This document shows positions 22,396 to 31,981 of a DNA stretch of 64,000 bases, piece by piece (position 1 is the stretch's first letter; the number at the start of each line of letters is the position of its first letter). The translations under genes and the position numbers were made by a program. The notes under the pieces are model-generated. The model was not told where the DNA came from. It worked only from the letters and a program-made list of their open reading frames with translations, and did not search any database. The DNA is from Pelomyxa schiedti. Its lineage: Eukaryota; Evosea; Pelobiontida; Pelomyxidae. Where the stretch lies: positions 49,000-112,999 of the forward strand of contig JAHLWZ010000814.1 in assembly GCA_020536535.1 (NCBI GenBank), in the 5' to 3' direction.

Positions 22396-24333
22396 ATGGC
22401 ACCACGCCTACCATCGACGTTTCGCGCAACAACAGCAACAGCATCGTCGTTATTGTGGCTCTGCTCCCTACTCCTTGCGTCCATATCTACAGTCACATCC
22501 CAGGACACGTGCGTGACCCCCACGTCAGTAGTACTATCGTCGGGGTCCTCCTTGTTCTCGTTCTACTACAACACATCCGCGGCCACGACGACCACCGAGT
22601 ACACGTGCACCCGCGACGACGTCAACTCCAACGCCACGGCCGTCCCGACCTCGGGCCTGTTCCTCCGCTACTACAACAACCTGACGGCGTCGTCCCTGCT
22701 CCGCGTCCGCGTGTGCGCCCAAGGCGGCAGCGGCCAGTTCACGGCCCCGAGGGTGGAGGTGCGGCAGGCCTGCGGGACCGGCGACTGCGTGGCGGGCGCG
22801 GCGGTGCCCGACGTCGAGGGCGACAGGTTCAGCATCCAGCCGCTGTGCAGCTGCGCGGCCGGCCGCGACGACCCGGTGCAGTGGGGCACGGGCGTCGTCA
22901 ACCACACGTTCCTGGCGTGGCGCTGGGGCTCCTTCTCGGTGCTGGTGCAGGGGCTCGCGGGCTCCGCGGGGGGCGGGCAGGGCCCGCTGGGGGTGGCGCT
23001 GGGGGACGACGCGGCGGCGGCGGGGAGCCTGAGCAGCGGGGTGGTGTGCGGCACCGTGCAGGCGGTGCCGTTCTCGCCCGGCGGCACCTGCGACACCTCG
23101 CAGGTGGTGCGGGCCGTGCCGGCGACCGTCGCCGCGCAGACCACGAACCTGGCCGAGTCGAGCGTGTCGGCGTCGTGCGGCGACGTGGTGAGGGGCGGCC
23201 AGCAGGGACTGTGGGTCAGGATCAACGGCACCGCCGTGGCTCCTACGACGAGGAAGCTGACTGTGCACTCGTGCAACTCGGGCACACGAATGAATACTGT
23301 GATATCTGTCATGACATCTTCGACTGCCTCGGCGACGCCCAGTTCAATGTGCCAGGAGTCCTTCACGTGCGTGCAGCAGAGCCGCATTCCGGCGACTAGC
23401 TGTGCCTCTGGAAACCCTGCAATTACCTGGGAAGCTTCCAGCGACACGCAGTACGCTGTTTATGTAACCTCCTTGGACCCGTATCGATCGGGGCTTGTTG
23501 AGCTGGACCTAATTGAGGGGGAATTGCAGAGCAATATAGAGTGCCAATCACCAACAGCAATTGTATTTGCGGAGCAGGAAACTAACTCGGTAGTTGTTGA
23601 TGATACAAGGAAGGTAGTGATGACATCGAGCACCTGTCAAGACTCTGTACAAACTATGTGGTACGAATTGGAAGCGGCAGAGGGAATGATATACAACTTT
23701 AATATAGTGTCCAAGACCTCTGATGTGTCTTACCCGTGGGTGCCTACAATGGAACTTTACACCTCATGTGATGCTGGTAGGGTATGTTTGGCCTCAGGAA
23801 CGAATGTAAGTGTACATGGAGTCACAAAGATTCTACTCTCTGTCATCCCATCATCGCGATCTTTCCGTGCAGGCCCGTTCAAACTCACAGTTACACGGTC
23901 TCCAAGCTCCATATCCGAACCAACTACAGGGTTTTCTGGCTGTTGTTCCTCTGTCAGTTCATCACAAAGCTCCAGCAGTGTCAGCCTTAGCAGCAGCAGC
24001 AGAAGCTCAAGCAGCAAGAGCTTCAGCTCAAGCAGTGATAGTTTCAGCTCAAGCAGCAGCATAAGCATTTCATTTGAGACCCCAAGTTCCACAGTTCCAA
24101 GTACAGAATCGAGCCCACTTACATCATCTGAGGCCAAGTCCTATACCCTGTTGATAGCTGGAATTGTGACTACCTGTATATTGTTGCTGGTAGCAGGAGG
24201 TGTTGCACTCGTTGTAGTTATTGTGAGATACTACAGGGCACACAAGTACGCAAAGATAACAACAGAGGGAGAGCTAGTAAAGGACAACACATTTTCAACT
24301 GACTTAGATGCTGGAGTTGCAACTATAAACTAG
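22396..24333 (+). CDS. Type I single-pass membrane glycoprotein, intronless, Ser-rich stalk
   Basis: A single exon encodes about 645 residues from ATG 22396 (chosen because a signal peptide follows: SLLWLCSLLLASISTVTS). The ectodomain has many cysteines and N-glycosylation sequons (YYNTSA, NSNATA, NNLTAS, VNHTFL). A Ser-only-like stalk occupies about 23940-24090, one membrane segment lies at about 24145-24225 (LLIAGIVTTCILLLVAGGVALVVVIV), and a short cytoplasmic tail ends VATIN. I do not recognise the family. A surface receptor or coat protein is likely. Most neighbours have many introns; this gene has none and its 5' half (22530-23270) is far richer in G+C than its surroundings. Confidence 0.7.
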   Translation: MAPRLPSTFRATTATASSLLWLCSLLLASISTVTSQDTCVTPTSVVLSSGSSLFSFYYNTSAATTTTEYTCTRDDVNSNATAVPTSGLFLRYYNNLTASSLLRVRVCAQGGSGQFTAPRVEVRQACGTGDCVAGAAVPDVEGDRFSIQPLCSCAAGRDDPVQWGTGVVNHTFLAWRWGSFSVLVQGLAGSAGGGQGPLGVALGDDAAAAGSLSSGVVCGTVQAVPFSPGGTCDTSQVVRAVPATVAAQTTNLAESSVSASCGDVVRGGQQGLWVRINGTAVAPTTRKLTVHSCNSGTRMNTVISVMTSSTASATPSSMCQESFTCVQQSRIPATSCASGNPAITWEASSDTQYAVYVTSLDPYRSGLVELDLIEGELQSNIECQSPTAIVFAEQETNSVVVDDTRKVVMTSSTCQDSVQTMWYELEAAEGMIYNFNIVSKTSDVSYPWVPTMELYTSCDAGRVCLASGTNVSVHGVTKILLSVIPSSRSFRAGPFKLTVTRSPSSISEPTTGFSGCCSSVSSSQSSSSVSLSSSSRSSSSKSFSSSSDSFSSSSSISISFETPSSTVPSTESSPLTSSEAKSYTLLIAGIVTTCILLLVAGGVALVVVIVRYYRAHKYAKITTEGELVKDNTFSTDLDAGVATIN

Positions 24334-24499
24334 TGGAAAGGCCCTAGGAGAGCTGGATGGTTTTTGTTGTCACAAAGCATTATGAAAAAAAAAAGTATTA
24401 AAAAAAACCCAGAAAAAGTAGTCTCCCTTAATTTATTACAAGCCTTGATACAGTGGGAGATGTTGGGTTTCTCCTTTGTCCTAAGGCAATTTTGATGTG

Positions 24500-25299
24500 T
24501 TAGGACTTTGCTTTGGAGGCATCTTTCAGCCGTCCAGTAAGCCACTCAATGCCCTCCCACAGACCGACTCCATTTCTGGCGTTTGTTTGTTGTATTAAGT
24601 AGGGTCTTCCTCTTGCGAGCTCATCCAGTCCTAGTTTCTCGCCGAGTTGGTCTGATGTAACTGCTCCGGTTTTATCCTGCTTGTTGGCAAGAACAAGCAG
24701 CGGTGCTGTTTTGAGTGAGGGAACTTGCATAATCTTTGCAAGTTCGCTGGTGGATTCCTTAAATCGCGAGGATTCCGATGCGTCAACAACAAATATCACA
24801 CCCTCTGCAAATGTGAAGTATTCACTCCATAGAGGCCGGACCTAACAAATAGTCAATGTGCTGAGTGTCATAAAGCGCTGTACATACATTTTCGTGACCT
24901 CCAAGATCCCAGAGAGTGAGCTAATAAATCTTAAGTGGGAAGAGAAGGACTGAGGGGAAAATACCCAACCTTTGCTCCTGCCGTTTCAATTACTTCCACA
25001 TTCTGTGTTGCGCGTGAGAATAGGAAAGTAATTTGTGGTGTGAAGTACAAAACCCAGAGTCGGCTCTGAATCCACTCTCTCCCCTCTTTCCAGCAATAAG
25101 GAACACACACAATCAAGAAATGATCGCTAAACAAACTAAACTGCCATACGCACTTGTGTAACCGATGAAGCACTGTTGTCTTCCCAGCATTATCCAACCT
25201 GATAATTAACGATATTAGACACACAGGTCCTATAAACTGGTATTCGTACCCGACTATCATCACTCGGTGCTCCACGAGTTTGCTCTTACCACCGCCCAT
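24500..25299 (-). CDS. Arf-like (ARL) small GTPase
   Basis: Starting at ATG 25299: MGGGKSKLVEHRVMIVG, intron, then LDNAGKTTVLHRLHK (G1, GLDNAGKT across the junction), a switch region in poorly resolved exons with LWDLGGHEN (G3, DLGG), then VIFVVDASESSRFKES, LLVLANKQDKTGAV (G4, NKQD) and the end GLWEGIEWLTGRLKDASKAKS. The N-terminal Gly2 and the DxGG form of G3 are Arf/Arl hallmarks. Arl proteins recruit effectors to membranes in a GTP-dependent way. Four or so introns. The subfamily is not decided. An earlier in-frame GTG at 25347 is less likely as the start, since ATG at 25299 places Gly2 where myristoylation needs it. Confidence 0.85.
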
Positions 25300-25630
25300 T
25301 TCGTCGTTGCTAATTAATTTGAGATCTGGACCCGCCAAAAGGGACACATTACAACCTAGACGAAGCAGGCAACGAATAACGCCAAACGGTTTTGATTTTG
25401 TGAAGAAAGGGAAAAATAAACACCCTGAACTGTCTCAAGACTCTGTGGTTCTCCTGTTGGGTTTGTTACAACATCAACTGGAGACCCAGTATTCTACTGA
25501 GTGACTAGGGATAACTTGGCTGTTTTGTGGGTCACAAACTAATTGCACCAAATTCGTGGTGAACAGGAAATGGGTAGTTTTGTTGATCAGGTGTGTTGCC
25601 TGCAACTCTTACATTAATTCTTTGAAATTC
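25300..25630. other. Intergenic stretch, no gene seen
   Basis: About 330 bases upstream of the Arl gene and downstream of a small minus-strand gene. I found no convincing ORF or RNA gene; it should contain the Arl promoter. Confidence 0.4.
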
Positions 25631-26165
25631 CTACATAGAGGTGAGTTGAGGACTGCACAGTGGCAACATATGGAAATAGGGCTGTGATTATTGTCTTTGG
25701 TGACACCTTTGGTGAGTTTTCCTGTTTATACCTCAGGGTGTCCAAGTGGGTGGTGAATAACAGCACAATTCTTGCGGAATGCTTCCCGTCCCTCCTTATC
25801 CCACACATTTACGTTTTCCTTGAGGTTTTTATATTTCGTTGTACTTTTTCAGGCCTACCTGTATGAACCTATCATACACACAGCCCAGAATGGACCCTTC
25901 GGTAAAGTTCTCCCGTACTTCGCACACCTATTTTTACATGCGATGTAATACAATAAAGCACAATAAGGCAAAACAAAATACCACTGTTCACATATTGCTC
26001 TTCCCAACGAAACGAAGATAGGCATACTTTCTTTATCACTGCCGAAGAGGAATTAAAAGCCACCTCTTTTTGCAACCTCCCGAGGTACCCCATCCCATAA
26101 GGAGTCATTGTTAGCACCACTGCCGTAAATATCACAAGCCAAACGGCTACGCCCACGTTCTTCAT
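25631..26165 (-). CDS. Small membrane-anchored protein, function unknown
   Basis: From ATG 26165, about 115 residues can be assembled from four exons: MKNVGVAVWLVIFTAVVLTM, a hydrophobic N-terminal anchor or signal; LGRLQKEVAFNSSSAVIKK; intron; VCEVRENFTEGSILGCVYDR; intron; ENVNVWDKEGREAFRKNC; intron; and a C-terminal exon ending in TAG (25631-25633). The introns are GT-AG with lengths like those of neighbouring genes, which supports the model. The shape (one N-terminal membrane helix, two or three cysteines, short soluble part) recalls small mitochondrial or ER assembly factors, but I do not recognise it. Confidence 0.5.
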
Positions 26166-26328
26166 TTTGCCCTGGCACTCTCAAGCACTTTTTTATTCCT
26201 TTTTATTTTTTTGAAAAAAAATTGCCATAAACCAAAAGAAAAAAGAGCCTGCTGAAATGTCCTTTGGTGCAAGGGTAGAGCCCAAGCCAGTGTTAATAGA
26301 ATACAACATGTAAAATGGTGACTGAACT

Positions 26329-29276
26329 TCACTCCGTTTTTTGGGTGAGTGCTCTAAGCCTCTCCAGGTTTATCCTTGATTTCTTAGGTGGGACTGGTTT
26401 CACTTTCTTGTTCACACTGGGTCTCTTTCTGGACTTCTTGGTGTTTCTTTTCTTGGTTGTAGGGTCAGAGTCAGGTATTACAGTGGTGGGACTAGGTGGA
26501 ATGTTTCTGCTTGCTCTCATTTCTGAGAACACTTGCCTCTGGACCTCGGCGTCACATTTGTCAAGAGGTACAATGCAAGCATTTACTTCTTCATCATCAG
26601 ATGTGTTGTAGAGGTAACTTTCTTGGTTGCGGTATTGGGCAAGCAGGGAATCAAGGTGTCCTCCTAGTATACTCTCAGGCTGGCAACCTCTGTGTAGGAG
26701 TTCCTCTATTTGTGCATCTTCAAGATCAAGTGAGCCAAACAAGTCAGCATCTTCCTTGCTCATATTCATAAAAGGAGTGTACTCGGCGAGTGGGTTGTCT
26801 TCTTGTATCTTAGTATCCATGAACAGGGACCTATTTGCTATCTCAATGCGCTTAACTGCCTGCTGGACTTTATAAGCAAGTCTGGCCCTTTTTTGCTGGA
26901 GTGTTATGTAGGCCTTGGGTAATTGTGACGTCCCTTGCAAAAGGGGTGGTTGCCGGTGTTTTGGTTTTGTGGATGTGCCAGTCAGAGGTGCAGAGGGTGT
27001 AGGAGTGTATGGTGTGTTAGAGGGTGCGGGAGTGTACGGTGCGTTAGAGGGTGCACGAGTGAATGGCGTGATGGCCGGAGATGGACTAGTCAACAGTCTT
27101 GTACTTTGTGGGAGTGAACAGGGTACAGATGGGGGAGGAGATTGACTTCCAGTGGAAGTGGGAATTACTGCAGGGCTTGCTGTTTTATCTTTCCGGCGGA
27201 TAGTTGGCATTTGTGGAGTTTGGATCTGTGGTGTACCCTGTGATAGTGGGGGTTGTGGTGGCAAAGGTGAAGGTGAAGGCGAAGGCGAAGGCGAAGGCGA
27301 AGGCGTACGCGGTGAAGGAGTGAGTGGTGGTGGTGTGACTGGTGGAGGGGTGAGTAAAGACTGTTTGACACCAACATGGCCACACAGAAGTTCGGGTTCA
27401 AACGGTGTGACTGCTTCTGCTTTTATGGGTGGAGGGGAGTTAACTGGTTCTACTACATGTTCACAATCAACATGAAAGTCTCTTCTCAAGACAGAGAGTT
27501 TAGTCAGACTTCTCATTGATAACTTTCTTTCTTTCATTGACATTACGGCTTTTTCCGTGCATGTTGAAAATTTTGGCTTATATGTGGCATGGGGTATAGC
27601 TCTAACAACCATTTCCTGGGAAGTTGGCCCAGGCACGGAACAAGGTAACTCTATTGAGGTATCAGTGGGCAGTGGTGTGTTGCCAATGTTAGGAGAAGAA
27701 AGGCGAGTAGTCATATTGATAGGAGTACAAGCATTATCACAAATTGTTCGAATCAAGTGCAGGTTCTGCCCAGGGTTAAAATAGAGGCAGTAAAATGATA
27801 GAAATTACGTTGATAATGTAATTTAGGCTCGAACGTGCATCTTTGACTGAATGGAAAGCAAAAGGAGCTTTCTGTGAAGCGGCAAGAAGACCTTGCAGAA
27901 TATCGAGAACCCTAATGTCGTTAGGCTTGGCCATTGGAAAGTACACATACCTTCCTTCTACAACACCCCGACTGATTGCAAAAGACCGCCAAAGGATAGG
28001 ACCGATTGGTTGTTTTACACCACTATACATGTTGGCGTGCAGAGAGAGTTCTCGTGGAAGCGTATAGTTGACATCCACAGACTCTAGAACAAGCTGTAAG
28101 GCTGCTGCAGCGATCTGGGTTGGTTTTGCCCCGTTGAGCAAGTCATAGTCATGCAGAAAACTGATCAAATCCATTGTCTTCTTTACAACCTGTTCGTCAT
28201 CACACTTGGGCGGCTTTGTTGCGTCAATATTTCTATAGTCAGGTTGGATATCCTTCAGGGCACTGACAAGGAGAGATTTTGTGTCGAATGGTGGTATTGA
28301 AGGGTTCAAAGCCTTCACACAAATTCTGTAAGCCTTTCCAATGGAAGTAGACCGGAAACCTGTTTTTTCCTGTAGAAAAGGGCTAGTCAAGGCAAGTAAA
28401 AGAAAGTAACTAACACACGGCAATTTGACTTAGAGTAAAGAAATGAAATCCATCTTTCTTCTGACGCCCAAACATGTAAATGAGTGCAGCAACCATCAAT
28501 TTTCCAGAGACTCCCCCTCGCCAAACACCCTCTTTGAAATGAGTCCTGGAAGAATAACAGGATGGGGAAAATTACGGGTTCTCATGAACTTAGTTGATGC
28601 CAATAACTCCCACTGTAGCCTCCCTTCATAGTTGAATTGCCTTGATACATATTCCACACTCTTTTTCATCATATCCTAAAGACCAGAATAATGTTAATGG
28701 TTGCAGGGGACAAAAATTGAAGAAACCTCCACACGGCGTCTTTCAGGGAATTCCCCAGTCACCAGTGTCCCAGCTTTCCGCAACCGGCCTTAAATGCTTA
28801 TCAGTCAATCAGTGGGGTGCATAGAAAAGGGGGATACCATTCACGGTAATTACTTCGTCCACTACTGTGAGTTGGCATTCCTCTGCGACCTCCCCACACA
28901 ACGTGCACACCTTCACGTCTGCCATGACCTCCAACATGTGCTTGCCGTCAGGTGCAACACTGCAGCGACTTGATTTTACTCGAGCACTTGCATTTGTGGC
29001 CTCTCTTCCCTCGCCACCATCCACGCACTCCGAGTCATTCAACGCGCCGGCGCCGTTTTTCGCGTCGACCCAGAACGTGTCGTCGGGGTTGGGAACTGCA
29101 GATGTGAAGGACGAGCGAGATCCAGTCTCGACAGTCTCGCAGTCCCACTCTTCTTCGTAGTCCTGGCCCGTGTCATCTTGCACTCCTGAGTCGTACGGAT
29201 CTTCCGCCCTGTCAGATGCGTAGGCGTCTGTGTACGCATCTCCGTCTGCGTCCCCGTAATCCCCGTCATCTCCCAT
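26329..29276 (-). CDS. TFIIB/BRF-like general transcription factor
   Basis: From ATG 29276 an acidic Asp/Tyr-rich leader precedes a zinc-ribbon-like stretch: SSRCSVAPDGKH, then DVKVCTLCGEVAEE, spaced like the TFIIB ribbon though one metal ligand looks absent. Middle exons (about 28680-27840) hold two cyclin-like folds: KSVEYVSRQFNYEG, GFRSTSIGKAYRICVKAL, FLHDYDLLNGAKPTQIAAAAL, the last matching the second TFIIB/BRF repeat. The large last exon (27756-26329) starts near IRTICDNACTP and is mostly Pro/Ser/Thr-rich, with a conserved-looking MSKEDADLFGSLDLEDAQIEEL segment and a basic C terminus (KKRNTKKSRKRPS). BRF-type factors recruit Pol III; TFIIB recruits Pol II; Rrn7/TAF1B serve Pol I. Which one this is cannot be told. 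Family call is moderate. Confidence 0.5.
27258..27306 (+). repeat. GAAGGY hexanucleotide tandem repeat in coding sequence
   Basis: Seven or so GAAGGC/GAAGGT units on the plus strand encode a Ser-Pro (SPSPSP) run on the minus strand, within the low-complexity part of the TFIIB/BRF-like gene. Unit length 6 keeps the frame on expansion. Confidence 0.8.
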
Positions 29277-29473
29277 TGCCGTTTATTTTTTCTTTTTTTC
29301 GAGTACGGTAATTTTCCACTTTGGCATGCAGCGAAATTGTGTCAACACAAAGCAGATTTTAGGCTTGCTCCTTTAACAAAACAGAAACGAAAAGAAAGAA
29401 AGCAAAGGGAGATTGGAGATTGGATTGAGAGAACTAGGTCTTTTTGTTATGTAACTATCTTGAGGGAACAAGT

Positions 29474-30765
29474 TTACTCAGAAGACTGGGTTGTCTCAGT
29501 CTCGGCAGCGGGGGCATCAGCTGGGGCATCGGCTGGGGCCTCAGCGGCAGGGGCGGTGTCGACGAGACCGAGCTTGATTCTCTTGGCTGCGATGGCTTTT
29601 TTGCGTTGCTTGAGGCTGAGCTTGTGTGGGTGCCTGTACTTCTTGAGTTGCTCGCGTGTGTAGTTCTTGGCTGGTTTCTTGACAAACAATGGGTTCTCGC
29701 GAATCTTCTTGTGTGCCTGGAGAAAGGGAAGTAAGTAAAAAGGGGTAGATGCAACATATTTAAGTATAGTAGAAAGAAAAGAAACCTCGGCGTAGATGTT
29801 CTCGATATCCTGGGGCTTGATGTTGGCAGCCTTGTACCTGCTGAAGAGCTTGGCGTACTTCTCGGGGCTCTTCTCAAGTAGGAGTTTCATGTACGCGGCA
29901 ACGTGTCCTCCGAAAATGTACTTGCGAAGAATCTTTGCGTCGAGTTGGCTCTTCTCCTCGTTGTAGCCGACAAATCGCTTATCACTGTGTGGTACATTGA
30001 CGCCTCCATCGCACATACCCTACAGTAGAAAGAAAAACAAAAAGGTTAGGCGCCCATTGGATTCAATAGATAATTCGATTCGCATAAACTAGGAAAAAGG
30101 GCACAACAGACCTTCATTGCGGAGAAGACGCGGCTTCCGGTTGTGGTCCTCGCAAGACCAACGTCGAGAAGGCACTTGAATGGATTCGGCCCCTTCTTGT
30201 TTGGTGCAACGTTGTAGTCGGCGCCGCTGGCCTCGAGGTTGCCCTGGTACCTCTTGTCCAGGTGGAACTTTGTCAGAATACGTCGGGCGAGCAACAGACC
30301 GGTGCAGTACGCGGCGGCGTAGTTGGTGAGGCCGAGCTTGACGCCGTAGAGTGGGAGCTCGTGGCTGTATGCGGCGGCGACGATGATGTCGCCCTCGATG
30401 GTGGAGTAGGCGACCTGGCAGACAACGTCTCGGTTGCTAAAGCGTACGACGAAGCGGTACTTGTGGGCGCCGTATTTGTTCTTGGCCTGGGCTACCAAGC
30501 GTTTTCGGGCATAGTAGTCGGTTTTACCCTCTGCAAAACAATACCAAAATTAAAAATTATGTACAACCTGCCAAACGCCAACAGCACCACAAAGTAAAAG
30601 GGAAAAAAACATACCACGGCGACGGCGGTACTTGGTCTGGAAACGCTTGTGGTACGCCTTGTCCTTGACGACCTTGATGAAACCCTGCACCAGCAGCCAT
30701 TTAAAAAAACGAACGGCTTAGGCACGGAAACGGCGCGAAAACAAACGGGAGAAAATACAAACCAT
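29474..30765 (-). CDS. RPL5: 60S ribosomal protein L5 (uL18)
   Basis: L5 binds 5S rRNA in the large ribosomal subunit. Exon 1 contributes only the ATG (30763-30765); intron 30685-30762 leads to [16 protein letters not shown]. Next come [12 protein letters not shown] (after a further intron), [55 protein letters not shown], intron, [27 protein letters not shown], and after another intron [11 protein letters not shown] and the basic C terminus. The last about 25 residues are an Ala/Pro/Asp/Glu-rich tail ([16 protein letters not shown]) not found in animal L5. Gene order and length (about 310 residues) fit the family. Confidence 0.97.
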
Positions 30766-31049
30766 GGTGCGATGAAGAAGTCGGTGTTGCGACGCACGAA
30801 GTGACGGAACGACTTTTCTAAATCAAAAGAATCGAAGAAACGAAGACAATTATTTTCTCCCAGATCTTTTTTGCAATTGAATGTCATAAGCAACTGAGCC
30901 TTATCGGAACTGAGCGTTTCTATTCTATTCGGGTTTAGACGAAGACCAAGGCGGGGCCTCAAGGGTGTCCTCCCACCGTACTACCAACGGTACGACGTTG
31001 TTAGCACCTGAGGTGAATTGCAATGCCTTTCCGTTTGAAAAGAGATCCT

Positions 31050-31310
31050 GGAAACTGCGACTTCAACACCATCTGGCTGAATAAAAAAAACACCAGACCA
31101 CCGATCCTGGGCAACGATAAGGAAAATGACACCGTTCCGGTCTGTTGATTATTTTTATTCAGCCAGCTTCAGAGCTGAACTGAGCGTGAATTACAAAACT
31201 GCCAAGAGGGCAGACAACTACCCTGACTCCGTCACCCTCGACACTTCTTGCACGGTTTCGGGCAAGATATGTGGTAGTCGTCCTCGACCGAATAGTCTCT
31301 TGTCGTTCGT
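31050..31310 (+). pseudogene. Decayed copy of the 3' end of the surface protein gene at 31982-34583
   Basis: Bases 31168-31270 (GAACTGAGCGTGAATTACAA onward to the CTTGCACGGTTTC region) match 34411-34505 in the downstream gene with only a few substitutions and encode the same peptide, AELSVNYKTAKR and DSVTLDTSCTVSG. Weaker similarity reaches back to a TTCAAC-x-TGGCT stretch (about 31062-31090 versus 34299-34315), the end of the preceding exon. The rest of the gene is missing and the copy has no plausible start, so it is a partial tandem duplicate. It still encodes a hydrophobic end (SLLSFVCSLSCSLV). Confidence 0.65.
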
Positions 31311-31980
31311 CTGCTCGTTGTCTTGTTCTTTAGTAACAATAAAAAAAAACGAAGAAAAGGAAGTGGGGTGTGAGGTGTGAATGGAGTAAAGAGCGTTCTT
31401 TTTTTGGATTGCCATTTTCGCATATGTGGGCACACCCACTATGACTAGACCGAGGACCCAACCTGGCAAGAGTCAAGAGATCTAACATCCAGAATAGAAC
31501 GATAGCCGTGACGTCAGTTAGCACCTGCAACTCGAACGATAACCAGAGTAAATGAAGAATAATAGACACCCAAAGTTATCCCACTTTATTCCTTAGAAGA
31601 CCGTCGACGACTGCACATACCATCAGTGTCTTGGTTTTTTTTTGGTGCTCGGAGTCTCCAACAGAGCATCAATTCTCTGGATGCCAGTCCCTCCATTGCG
31701 GCCCTACGCCATGTCTCCAGTGTTGTCAACGTTATCAATACACCCTTCAGGGTACGGTCGGTAAGGCCTTTTCTACATATCTGGGAAAGCTTGACAAACA
31801 AGGTTGTATGTTCTTTCTCGCAAACAGGGAAACGGGTTGTTGGGTTGATCTGCCTGGGGCATTGATTATTCAAAGGTTCCAGGAACTTCTTTATTCGTAT
31901 TTTCCCTGTGGGATCACCTTGGTTGCCAGTTTTTTGGTTTTCTTGAGCAAAAAAAATTTTACATTTTAAAAGCAAGGGTA
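31311..31980. other. Unassigned stretch between the pseudogene and the surface protein gene
   Basis: Some 670 bases with moderate open frames on both strands (minus 31975-31586 with no ATG start; plus 31626-31865) but no recognisable domain and no clear splice pattern. It may be older remains of the same duplication or the promoter and 5' region of the next gene. Confidence 0.35.
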
Positions 31981-31981
31981 A

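Noticed and set aside
22347-23447. Long Arg/Pro/Gly-rich frames on both strands over the GC-rich membrane protein
   Set aside because: GC-rich DNA lacks stop codons by chance; the signal peptide, sequons and membrane segment belong only to the frame from 22396.
31586-31975. Minus-strand 129-residue frame
   Set aside because: It has no ATG start and no recognisable motif; left as unassigned sequence.
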